This document shows, piece after piece, positions 1-5,287 of a stretch of 5,287 nucleotides of DNA. Every line of letters begins with the position of its first letter. Positions within the stretch are counted from its first letter, which is position 1. Under the pieces are notes generated by a model, which was not told the origin of the DNA, did not search any database, and saw only the letters and a program-made list of their open reading frames with translations. The stretch is from the NCBI GenBank assembly GCA_021808425.1, contig JAKBBS010000008.1, forward strand, positions 1 to 5,287, read 5' to 3'. The stretch is from Actinomycetes bacterium. GTDB taxonomy: Bacteria; Actinomycetota; Acidimicrobiia; Acidimicrobiales; Palsa-688. A program made the position numbers and the translations under genes.

Positions 1-233
1 CATCCCGCCCAGTCCACCGGGCCGGCGACGACTTCAACGCCGAGCGACCGCAGCGCGGCTGCGGCCCCGGCTGCATAGTGGCCGTCGAGGACCGCGACGC
101 AGAGCGACTCGGCGCCGAGAAGTGTCACGAGCCCGTCGACGACGTCGAAGGCGAAACGGTCGTCGCTTCTCAGGCTCGGCCGTATGAGGTGCTCCGCTAC
201 GACCAGGATCCTCGGGTCCGGCGGGCCGCCCAT
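1..233 (-). CDS. Probable glycosyltransferase, N-terminal fragment (cut by window edge)
   Basis: Seventy-seven codons are visible from an ATG at 233; the rest lies beyond base 1. The protein begins MGGPPDPRILVVAEHL, a first beta strand (ILVVAEHL, residues 9-16) of a Rossmann-like fold. It continues with SDDRFAFDVVDGLVTLLGAE (23-42) and LRSLGVEVVAGPVDW (61-75). This order, a strand plus loop with an acidic/arginine cluster, a helix, then LGVEV followed by GP, matches the N-terminal donor-binding half of actinobacterial GT-B glycosyltransferases that usually start ILVVDxxxPxPDRDSGS. Here the loop is altered, so the assignment is inferred. The start overlaps the stop of the upstream methyltransferase gene by one base (TGATG), with no strong separate ribosome binding site, which suggests translational coupling. 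It probably acts in surface glycan assembly alongside that gene. Too little is visible to judge its catalytic residues or sugar specificity. Confidence 0.6.
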   Translation of the reverse strand, partial: MGGPPDPRILVVAEHLIRPSLRSDDRFAFDVVDGLVTLLGAESLCVAVLDGHYAAGAAAALRSLGVEVVAGPVDWAG

Positions 234-2296
234 CAGTGCTGGCCGCCGCGAAGCAGGCCGTAGGCGCGCCGGGCCGGTGAAAGCAGGCGCATCGTCTTGG
301 TGGCCATCACCGCCTCGTAGGCCGCGGAAGCTGCGCGGGCAGCCTCCTCGGCTTCCTCGCGTTTGCGCTCCGCGCGCTCGACGAGCATCCCGGCGTTACT
401 GTCATCAGGTCCGGCGCCGCCCGCCAGGGCGACGGCGCGACGACCGAGAGCGTTACGCTCGGCGGCCATGCGACGGGCGGAAGCGGCGTTCGCCCGCTCG
501 AGGCGGTCGATTCTCTGGCGCATCCCGGCCAACGCCTGCGGGAGAGTTGTAGCGAGACGGCGAGTCGCGGCGCGCTCGACGGACGACGCCATCTCGTCGA
601 AGGCGACGTCGAGCGCGGTGGCGGTCTGCTCGTCGAAGTGGCGGTCCTCGGCGCGTTTGGCTGCGATGTGGACCAGCGCCAAGAGGTCGCTTGGCTTGGC
701 GGCCACTAGGTCAGGATCGCCACTGTGAGCGGCCAGACGGTCGAGTCCCGGGTCGCCTTCGACGCATAGAAGCGGCCGGCGGAACGACATCGCGAGAGCG
801 GCAGGAGCGGCGCAGTCCGTGACGAGCAAATCGGCGCCGGCGACGACCGCGAGAAGTTCGATCGCTGCGAGCTCGCCGAGCACTCGGGAGCCTTTGACGC
901 TGGCCGCAACGAGCTCGGCGGCCCCGGGGTTCGCGTACGGGCCGGGGGCCGGCAGGACCCAAACCTCGCTCTGGGAGTCTGCGGCGAGCTGCTCGACGAC
1001 ACGGGCCAATGCTCGCAGGCGGGCGTCGCTCGCCGCGCCGGCGGATACGAGCGTGTAGCTGGGGGCGGCGGGTATCAACGAGGCGGCCCGCAGGTATTCG
1101 AGGCGAAGTGGCAGGGAGGTGCCGACGGCAACCCGCTCGGCCAGGACCAGCAGGTCGGGAAGCGTCTCGTCGTCGTCGAGCGTCTGGACAGGGCAGCCGT
1201 GAGCTTCGATGCCGGCGAGACCGCTCGGGGACCGTGCGGCGTCGACGACGACCAGGGCGTCGAAGTCGTGGGCTACCGTCGCGGCGCCGCCCTCGCGGAG
1301 GCTCCCCAGCTGCTCGATGGGTTCACCGGACCAATCCGAGGCGGGGTGGCCGCGACTCCCGCCGACTTCAACCAGCCGGACGGCGCTGTGGTGGAGCCTT
1401 CGGCGCAACTCTGCGACCGTCACCGACGCCCGCAGGGAGTCCCACGGCGACAGCGCAGTCTCGCCAGTCTCGCCAGAGTCGGCTTCGGCGGGGAGGACAC
1501 CGACGCACGGCTGAGCGACGTAACCTTGCGCGAGGGCGAGAAGTTCTTTGACCTGGGCTCCGAGAGCTTCGAGCTCTTCGCTTCGAGCGGCGAGCAGGTC
1601 GAGCTTGTCGGAGATCGTAAGGTCTGCGTCCGGCACGGCGCGAAGGACGAACTGGTAGGTGTGCGCCTCGGTATCCGCCCGCACCCGGTCCACCAACTCT
1701 GCCGAGAAGTTACCTTCTGTCAGGGGGATCTCGGTGGCGAAAGCGTCGGCGGTGGTGCGGCGCACCTCGACCGCTCGAAAGCCGGCGCTGGCGAGCATCG
1801 CGTCGAGGCTGGACCTAGTGAAGAAACGCAGATGCGTGTCGTCGAGCAGGCCGAGCGGGCGGTACTCGAAGCGACCTTCGAGCAAGGCGAGACGGACCGA
1901 CCCGTGCGCGACGTTCGGAATCGACAGGACAGCCGATCCGCCCGGGGCGAGGAGACTTGACACCCGTCGCAGCACCGCGGCCGGATCGCGGACGTGTTCG
2001 AGGACGTCGGCGAAGACCACCACGTCGAACGATCCCTCCTCGAAATGATCGGTGAAGTCCATCGACTCGACGTCGCCGACCACCAACTTGTCAAGGACAG
2101 GGCGCGCCTGTTCGGCGGCTTCAGGGTCTATCTCGACGCCTGACACCACATTTCCGTTACCGCGAAGGATCCTCGCCAGGTACCCGGTGGAACAACCCAC
2201 ATCCAGCACACGCTTGGCCTGGCCGACGAGCGCCGCAACTATGGCGTGCGAAGTGTTGTCGTTCGACAGGTCGACGTCGGTGTCGTACTTCATCAC
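233..2296 (-). CDS. Class I SAM-dependent methyltransferase fused to a pyruvyl-transferase-like domain and a coiled-coil tail
   Basis: 687 residues. Residues 1-220 form a Methyltransf_23/11-type domain. SAM-binding motif I is VLDVGCSTGY (30-39), the ribose-binding acidic residue lies in GVEIDPEA (53-60), motif II is VVGDVE (72-77), and the core continues with DVVVFADVLEHVRDP (91-105), LLAPGGSAVLSIPN (115-128) and DDTHLRFFT (152-160). The N-terminus KYDTDVDLSNDNTSH is typical of this family and supports the start. Residues 230-260 look helical. Residues 285-580 resemble actinobacterial polysaccharide pyruvyl transferases in order and spacing (PSYTLVSAGA 412-421, VWVLPAPGP 445-453, VVAGADLLVTDCAAP 484-498, ALDVAFDEMA 561-570), but the expected GGGE-like and SxHG motifs are absent. 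Residues 590-660 are a charged coiled coil, ending in a basic MATKTMRLLSPARRAYGLLR tail like those of some surface-glycan enzymes. GTG (2296) and ATG (2293) starts are adjacent; the GAGG there is too close to be a good ribosome binding site. Methyl transfer to a glycan or lipid carrier is inferred; the substrate is unknown. Confidence 0.85.
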   Translation of the reverse strand: MMKYDTDVDLSNDNTSHAIVAALVGQAKRVLDVGCSTGYLARILRGNGNVVSGVEIDPEAAEQARPVLDKLVVGDVESMDFTDHFEEGSFDVVVFADVLEHVRDPAAVLRRVSSLLAPGGSAVLSIPNVAHGSVRLALLEGRFEYRPLGLLDDTHLRFFTRSSLDAMLASAGFRAVEVRRTTADAFATEIPLTEGNFSAELVDRVRADTEAHTYQFVLRAVPDADLTISDKLDLLAARSEELEALGAQVKELLALAQGYVAQPCVGVLPAEADSGETGETALSPWDSLRASVTVAELRRRLHHSAVRLVEVGGSRGHPASDWSGEPIEQLGSLREGGAATVAHDFDALVVVDAARSPSGLAGIEAHGCPVQTLDDDETLPDLLVLAERVAVGTSLPLRLEYLRAASLIPAAPSYTLVSAGAASDARLRALARVVEQLAADSQSEVWVLPAPGPYANPGAAELVAASVKGSRVLGELAAIELLAVVAGADLLVTDCAAPAALAMSFRRPLLCVEGDPGLDRLAAHSGDPDLVAAKPSDLLALVHIAAKRAEDRHFDEQTATALDVAFDEMASSVERAATRRLATTLPQALAGMRQRIDRLERANAASARRMAAERNALGRRAVALAGGAGPDDSNAGMLVERAERKREEAEEAARAASAAYEAVMATKTMRLLSPARRAYGLLRGGQH

Positions 2297-2334
2297 CTCG
2301 ATCGTAGTTGCCTGCCGCCGGGGTCGAGGGTTGC

Positions 2335-2365
2335 GACCAATCGGTAAGACCCTTCTCGGTTGGTC
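2335..2365. promoter_or_regulatory. Inverted repeat in the leader of the methyltransferase gene
   Basis: The left arm GACCAATCG (2335-2343) pairs with the right arm CGGTTGGTC (2357-2365) over nine positions, one of them a G-T pair, around a 13-base loop. It starts 38 bases upstream of the methyltransferase start. Read on the minus strand, its right arm overlaps TTGACC (2367-2362), a possible -35 box. A weak TACCGA (2346-2341) lies only 15 bp further on as a possible -10. An operator or leader hairpin is plausible, but the promoter match is poor. Confidence 0.3.
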
Positions 2366-2368
2366 AAG

Positions 2369-2400
2369 CGACGCCAGTAGCTATAGCTAGTTGGGCGTCG
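2369..2400. promoter_or_regulatory. Nested dyad: 7-bp outer arms around a perfect 12-bp palindrome
   Basis: Outer arms CGACGCC (2369-2375) and GGCGTCG (2394-2400) are exact reverse complements. Between them lies TAGCTATAGCTA (2378-2389), itself a perfect palindrome and clearly AT-rich against the surrounding GC-rich DNA. The two dyads are offset by one base in centre, with 2 and 4 spacer bases. The site lies 73-104 bases upstream of the methyltransferase start and about 105 bases after the end of the degraded antitoxin-like gene. It could be a regulator binding site or a transcript hairpin; it has no T-run, so it is not a standard terminator. Confidence 0.4.
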
Positions 2401-2504
2401 GTTCGCGAAATTTGGTGAGGCAGAGACTCACGTCGGACTCCGGGAACGGACGAATGCGAAGGCGCGCCCCGCAGGGCGTGTCTTCGATGATCGCGGAACG
2501 CTGT

Positions 2505-2838
2505 TCATTTCACGAGTTGGTGCGCTCTTTGGTGCGACACGCCGAGAACTTTGCCCACGTCGCGCAGCGCGACTCCCTGTTCGTGCAGCTGCCGTGCGGC
2601 ACTGCGGATCTCGGCTGTGCTTCCGCCTGCGCTTCAGCCGAGGTCGCCCGTAGCTCTTGGGAGCGACGGAGATGATCGGCAACAGGGTCGGGTAGACGAA
2701 TGTCGTAGTCGAGAAGACATCCTCTTCGTTGTCGCCGGTCATCACGACTATGAGATCTTTCGCCAAAGCATCCAACTCGCGCAAGTGACGCGCCTGGGTC
2801 GAACCCACCCCATCGACGCGAACGAGCCAGAACCGAGT
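2505..2838 (-). pseudogene. HicB-antitoxin-like gene with helix-turn-helix, broken by two frameshifts and lacking a start
   Basis: Three minus-strand frames join into one family-like protein. Frame one (about 2838-2713) reads TRFWLVRVDGVGSTQARHLR then ELDALAKDLIVVMTGDNEED, the compact beta-sheet and helix of HicB-like antitoxins. Frame two (about 2713-2616) reads LDYDIRLPDPVADHLRRSQE then LRATSAEAQAEAQ, the usual linker helix. Frame three (2615-2505) reads AEIRSAARQLHEQGVALRDV then GKVLGVSHQRAHQLVK and a TGA stop, a clear C-terminal helix-turn-helix. Each junction (near 2713 and 2615) is explained by one missing base. No ATG, GTG or TTG lies where the family N-terminus should begin; the frame runs back into the 3' end of the preceding gene, so the start seems lost too. 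No toxin partner is visible. The family would bind DNA through the helix-turn-helix and regulate its own operon. Sequencing indels are the main alternative to real decay. Confidence 0.75.
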
Positions 2839-2846
2839 CCCGTGGG

Positions 2847-3164
2847 TCAGAGGGTGAAGTCGCCGCTCGGGGTGCCAGGCTGTGGGGCGAACGGCATCGT
2901 AGTGGGCGGCGGGGGCGACGTCAGATTAATCGGACCTTGCGTGGCGCAGTAGTCGTCGAGCGCAGCGAGAGCTTCCGCGACGGCGTCGCTTCCGCCGCCT
3001 TGGCGTTGCTCAGCGTAGACCGCAGCACCGAGAGCGCGAAGCAGGTCGGATTGCTGGTTCCCGGCTTGCGGGGTGTCGATTCTTGCGCGGCTCTGCGCGA
3101 CCCCCGCTTGAGCCTTGACGATCGCCTGCTCGGCCTGGGTTTTGACCTTGTCCATAAACCCCAT
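2847..3164 (-). CDS. Small conserved helical protein with proline-rich tail, function unknown
   Basis: 105 residues, no signal peptide and no membrane segment. Residues 1-30 (MGFMDKVKTQAEQAIVKAQA and onwards) form an amphipathic, alanine/glutamine-rich helix. Residues 39-52 (SDLLRALGAAVYAE) and 60-72 (DAVAEALAALDDY) form two more. The tail from about 80 is low complexity, with a run of four prolines (84-87) and a final GDFTL. The pattern MGFxDKVKxQAE, then LLRxLGAAVYAEQR, then a third helix, is one I recognise from short actinobacterial hypothetical proteins of unknown role. The start is set by the purine-rich AGGAAAGGGA at 3180-3171, six bases before ATG; a second ATG at codon 4 is less well placed. 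It begins 26 bp after the AIM24 stop, so the two are probably co-transcribed and may act together. The tail could be the result of a 3' rearrangement, since the broken gene downstream begins right at its end. Confidence 0.75.
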   Translation of the reverse strand: MGFMDKVKTQAEQAIVKAQAGVAQSRARIDTPQAGNQQSDLLRALGAAVYAEQRQGGGSDAVAEALAALDDYCATQGPINLTSPPPPTTMPFAPQPGTPSGDFTL

Positions 3165-3170
3165 GACTTG

Positions 3171-3180
3171 TCCCTTTCCT
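3171..3180 (-). promoter_or_regulatory. Ribosome binding site of the 105-residue protein
   Basis: The minus strand reads AGGAAAGGGA, six bases before the ATG at 3164. This purine run is the strongest ribosome-binding-site match in the window and favours the first ATG over the in-frame one at codon 4. Confidence 0.65.
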
Positions 3181-3190
3181 GTGATGGTCG

Positions 3191-3976
3191 TTAAAACAAG
3201 TTGCCAAGCGACCCTGGGCCTTTGGACTCTTGGCCCTGCCCCCGGCTCATGTGGCGTTCGAGCGTGGCCGCCAACGCGTTGAGGGTTACCGACTGAATCA
3301 GGACTGTTCCGTCCCCCGAGATCGTGGCAACCATCGACCCGTCGCCAAAAGCCGAGTTCATGAGCGAGGTCGCTCCGAGCGCACCGACGCGGGCGACATT
3401 ATAAGTGAGGGTGTCCTCGAAGGCGACGATGCAGCCGGTATGGACCTGTACGGTACCGCCGTAGCTGGCCGGGTTGAGTTCGAGGAAGTTGCCGGCAGCA
3501 GCGATGATAAGTGTTCCGGTCCCGGTGAAGTGCTCCAGCACGAAGCCTTCCCCGCCGCGGACGCCTGCCATCATGCCGGTGAAAGCGATGTCGAAATTGA
3601 CCGAGCTTTCGGCCGCTACGAACGCGCCTTTCTCGGTCAAGTAGCCCCGCCCGTCGAGCTCGAGTACCCGCAGCTCGCCAGGCACCGCACCGGCGAAGCC
3701 GACAAGCCCGTTGCCGCCGATCGGCGTGAAGTACTCGAAGGCGAGGTGCTCGCCGGCAAGGGCCCGCTTACCCACATCGATCGCCTTGGCCAGCAACCCC
3801 ACCTTGGCGGCGGGCGCTCCCGCCTGGTTGCCGGCAGGCTGGGTGAGGCGGGTTTCCAAGGAAACGTTCTGGGTCTTCCAGAGGAACTTCCCAGGCTCGG
3901 CGTAGACGGTCTGGCCCGGAGCGAGCTGGCAGGTGACGCTCTGCAGTGCGTTCCCGATGACCTTGTTGGCGATCAC
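3191..3976 (-). CDS. AIM24 family protein
   Basis: 261 residues, close to the usual size of bacterial AIM24-family (TIGR00266-type) proteins, which fold as a beta-rich barrel and whose biochemical role is unknown. Recognisable stretches in order are LAPGQTVYAEPGKFLWKT (18-35), VSLETRLTQ (38-46), LAGEHLAFEYFT (73-84), VGFAGAVPGELRVLELDG (92-109), KGAFVAAESSVNFDIAF (116-132), GGEGFVLEHFTGTGTLIIA (141-159), AGNFLELNPA (161-170) and DTGC-like HTGCIVAFEDTLTY (179-192). The C-terminal tail is polar and glycine-rich and ends GSLGNLF. No signal peptide is seen, so it is probably cytoplasmic or membrane-peripheral. The GTG start at 3976 has GGGGG seven bases upstream. An in-frame CTG at 4012, preceded by GGAAGG, would add 12 residues and cannot be excluded. 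The gene is first in a likely two-gene operon behind the promoter at 4064-4036. Confidence 0.9.
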   Translation of the reverse strand: MIANKVIGNALQSVTCQLAPGQTVYAEPGKFLWKTQNVSLETRLTQPAGNQAGAPAAKVGLLAKAIDVGKRALAGEHLAFEYFTPIGGNGLVGFAGAVPGELRVLELDGRGYLTEKGAFVAAESSVNFDIAFTGMMAGVRGGEGFVLEHFTGTGTLIIAAAGNFLELNPASYGGTVQVHTGCIVAFEDTLTYNVARVGALGATSLMNSAFGDGSMVATISGDGTVLIQSVTLNALAATLERHMSRGQGQESKGPGSLGNLF

Positions 3977-3983
3977 GACGATG

Positions 3984-3988
3984 CCCCC
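3984..3988 (-). promoter_or_regulatory. Ribosome binding site choosing the GTG start of the AIM24 gene
   Basis: GGGGG on the minus strand lies seven bases before the GTG at 3976. A second purine-rich stretch, AAAAGGAAGG, sits further upstream and would serve only a rare CTG start at 4012. Confidence 0.45.
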
Positions 3989-4035
3989 AGTGCCGATATC
4001 CTGTGCCGCCAGAGCGGCCTTCCTTTTCCCCCGTT

Positions 4036-4064
4036 ATTTTACTACTGCACCGCGCAGCAATCAA
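4036..4064 (-). promoter_or_regulatory. Sigma70-type promoter of the AIM24 operon
   Basis: The minus strand carries TTGATT (4064-4059) and TAAAAT (4041-4036), separated by exactly 17 bp. Each box is close to the TTGACA and TATAAT consensus, and the region is AT-rich in an otherwise GC-rich window. Transcription would begin near 4029, giving a leader of about 50 bases before the GTG at 3976. The -35 box overlaps the palindrome at 4061-4070. Confidence 0.65.
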
Positions 4065-4070
4065 TATTGA
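4061..4070. promoter_or_regulatory. Perfect palindrome TCAATATTGA over the -35 box
   Basis: TCAATATTGA is its own reverse complement and covers four of the six bases of the predicted -35 box (4064-4059). A repressor or other regulator bound here would occlude the promoter of the AIM24 operon. Short palindromes also arise by chance in AT-rich patches, so this is only a candidate operator. Confidence 0.35.
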
Positions 4071-4090
4071 GACGGCGCAGACTTTTTTGG

Positions 4091-5287
4091 TCAGCCGGAC
4101 ACCAGCGCAAGGAAATCGCGTTCCGAATAGCTGATAAACCGGTCGGGCCCGTAATACATTCCGCCGATCAGGTTTGCGCCGGCGAGCACGGCCGGATTGG
4201 ACTGTCCAGGCGCAGTGAAGTACGAGGAAAAAGTCACCCACTGCGGGTTGATGTCAAGCTCCATCGCTTCGACTGATCCGGCGACTATCAGGAGATGGGC
4301 CAGGTCGCCGGGCAGCAGGTCCGGTCCGCCCACGTAGATGAGGTTGCCGTAGCGGTCGGTGCCGATCCCTGAGCGCCAATTGTTACCGATACCGAATAGA
4401 ACCCCGCCCCAAGCCCCGACCGACAGGTCGGCCGCCGGCTTTCCGCCGTCGACGAGCATCGCGGAGTTTTGGCGCACGGAGTACACCGTCGGCGACATCC
4501 CGACTTGCGAACCCCAGGCGCCGATCCGCACCTTGCCATTGTCGTAGATCACCAGCGAGGCAACTCCGTTGACAAGTGCTTTTGGCATCTGCCCTTGCGA
4601 ATACCAGCCCCCCACGGTGTCTGCCATCATAAAGCCCGAGTTGAAAGCGGCCAGCAGCCGCGACCTGTCGCTCGGCGCCACCTGGCCGGAGTAGGTGTAG
4701 GACCCCGAGGGCTGCGAAGGCGGCCCGGCGTAAAGCCTCAGGCTGGTTCGGCTCATGTCCATCCAGGCGATTCCCGCCGGCGCCCCACCGGGGAATGGCC
4801 GGAGGGTGGTGGTGTAGACCGCGGGCGTCGGACCCACGTTCCGCGCGGCCGGCACCCACTGGCCCTCGCCGGCGGGTCCTCCGGGGCCCGGTACGGGCAG
4901 GACGTTCGGTACTGCGCTTCCCTGGCACCCCCCGGGTCGTCCGACCCCGGCGATCGCTGCCACCGAGGCCGCTTGCGGGGACCCGGCAAGCGAGCCCTGG
5001 AATGTGGCATCACCGTAGGAGAGGACGCTGCCGTCCTGGGTGCCCAGCCAGTAGCCACGCCCCGTGGAGGTCGTGGTCATCCCAACCACCGGCTTCGCCA
5101 ATGGGGTCCCCCCGCCAGAACCGAGGAACGGCGCGTCGCCGAATGTGAAGATGCCGCCGTCGGACGCGACTAGCCAGTAGCCTTTGCCGTCCGGGGTGGC
5201 GGCCATGCCGACGATTGGTTGGTTGAGGGTCATGGCGCCGGTGGAGCCGTAGAAGGTTGCGTCGCCGAATGTGAAGATGCCGCCGTC
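4091..5287 (-). CDS. Repeat-bearing phosphodiester glycosidase (NAGPA-like) protein, 5' end beyond window
   Basis: The frame is open to the window edge: 398 residues are visible and the true start is upstream. The ATG at 5233 lies inside a repeat and is not the start. Visible residues 1-42 and 43-84 are two full repeats ([10 protein letters not shown], then [19 protein letters not shown] or its variant); 85-114 is a third, degraded one. A glycine/proline-rich linker follows (about 115-140). Residues from about 150 to 395 form a phosphodiester-glycosidase domain of the NAGPA type: IAWMDMS (173-179), [11 protein letters not shown] (211-221), [16 protein letters not shown] (244-259), [13 protein letters not shown] (270-282), [15 protein letters not shown] (307-321) and [13 protein letters not shown] (341-353). 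In many relatives the last motif is LDGGGS; here it is LDIN. Such enzymes hydrolyse phosphodiester-linked sugars, and the repeats suggest an exported or cell-surface protein. The substrate is unknown, and any signal peptide lies outside the window. Confidence 0.85.
   Translation of the reverse strand, partial: DGGIFTFGDATFYGSTGAMTLNQPIVGMAATPDGKGYWLVASDGGIFTFGDAPFLGSGGGTPLAKPVVGMTTTSTGRGYWLGTQDGSVLSYGDATFQGSLAGSPQAASVAAIAGVGRPGGCQGSAVPNVLPVPGPGGPAGEGQWVPAARNVGPTPAVYTTTLRPFPGGAPAGIAWMDMSRTSLRLYAGPPSQPSGSYTYSGQVAPSDRSRLLAAFNSGFMMADTVGGWYSQGQMPKALVNGVASLVIYDNGKVRIGAWGSQVGMSPTVYSVRQNSAMLVDGGKPAADLSVGAWGGVLFGIGNNWRSGIGTDRYGNLIYVGGPDLLPGDLAHLLIVAGSVEAMELDINPQWVTFSSYFTAPGQSNPAVLAGANLIGGMYYGPDRFISYSERDFLALVSG
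4946..5287 (-). repeat. Tandem 126-bp (42-residue) coding repeats, two full and one partial
   Basis: Unit one is 5287-5162, unit two 5161-5036, and a diverged, shortened unit three 5035-4946. The first 29 bases of units one and two (5287-5259 and 5161-5133) are identical in DNA, as is GCCAGTAGCC (plus strand) at 5047-5056 and 5173-5182, each exactly 126 bases apart. The array probably continues beyond the window. At protein level each unit carries an FTFGDA-type strand and a GYWL strand, suggesting a propeller-like or stacked beta structure. Divergence increases towards the enzymatic domain. Confidence 0.85.

Noticed and set aside
1199..1960. Long open frame (253 codons) on the plus strand
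   Set aside because: It lies wholly antisense to the methyltransferase gene, whose domain motifs are clear. Its own translation shows no recognisable domain, and long antisense frames are common at this GC content.
2402..2409. Palindrome TTCGCGAA
   Set aside because: Eight bases, made of common GC-rich steps, with no extension of the dyad; expected by chance.
2461..2482. Hairpin GGCGCGCCC / GGGCGTGTC as a terminator
   Set aside because: The nine-pair stem forms well only in plus-strand RNA, where no gene precedes it. On the minus strand it has two A-C mismatches, and no T-run follows on either strand.
2297..2504. A toxin gene or other small gene in the non-coding spacer
   Set aside because: Reading both strands shows no open frame with a plausible start, ribosome binding site and protein-like composition; only the inverted repeats stand out.
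2428..2808. A single 126-codon minus-strand frame as an intact gene
   Set aside because: Only its first third looks like a real protein. After about 2713 it turns into an arginine-rich, featureless sequence, while the proper continuation is found in the other two frames.
2505..2838. Programmed -1 frameshifting to make an intact antitoxin-like protein
   Set aside because: The two junctions lack slippery heptamers and obvious downstream structures, and the start codon is also missing.
4045..4080. CTGCGCCG / CGGTGCAG stem-loop as terminator of the glycosidase gene
   Set aside because: The minus-strand stem is eight pairs with a long loop and is followed by AGTAGTAAAAT, not a T-run. The T-run lies on the other side, which would suit only plus-strand transcripts. 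The region is better explained by the promoter.
3230..4276. Long open frame (348 codons) on the plus strand
   Set aside because: It is antisense to the AIM24 gene and to the end of the glycosidase gene, and crosses the promoter between them. No family-like features are visible.

Overview
This is a high-GC window in which every supported gene lies on the minus strand, so transcription runs from base 5287 towards base 1. The base composition, the GTG starts, and above all a 42-residue repeat carrying FTFGDA and [10 protein letters not shown] motifs point to an actinobacterium, most likely Acidimicrobiia or a close relative. The taxonomic call is an inference from the repeat type and has not been tested.

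In order of transcription: (1) 5287-4091 is the 3' part of a gene for a probably secreted or surface protein. It has at least two full 42-residue repeats and a third partial one, followed by a phosphodiester-glycosidase (NAGPA-like) domain. (2) 4090-3977 is a short intergenic region with a good sigma70-type promoter (TTGATT, 17 bp, TAAAAT) whose -35 box overlaps a perfect 10-bp palindrome. (3) 3976-3191 encodes an AIM24-family protein. (4) 3164-2847 encodes a small helical protein of a type that recurs in actinobacteria, 26 bp downstream of the AIM24 stop and with its own ribosome binding site. (5) About 2838-2505 holds the remains of a HicB-antitoxin-like gene with a C-terminal helix-turn-helix. 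It is readable only by joining three frames, and it lacks a usable start codon. (6) 2504-2297 is non-coding and contains two inverted repeats upstream of the next gene. (7) 2296-233 encodes a 687-residue protein: an N-terminal SAM-dependent methyltransferase, a middle region resembling a degenerate polysaccharide pyruvyl transferase, and a coiled coil ending in a basic tail. (8) 233-1 is the start of another gene, probably a glycosyltransferase, translationally coupled to gene 7 through a TGATG overlap.

Functionally the window has two parts. The left part (genes 7 and 8) looks like the entry to a surface-polysaccharide or glycan-modification cluster. The right part holds an AIM24/small-protein operon next to an exported repeat protein. 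The decayed antitoxin-like gene and the dyad-rich spacer separate them. I see no complete defence system, mobile element, CRISPR array or RNA gene. The points most worth a second look are the frameshifted antitoxin-like gene, the methyltransferase fused to a pyruvyl-transferase-like domain without its usual motifs, and the dyads at the two promoter regions.
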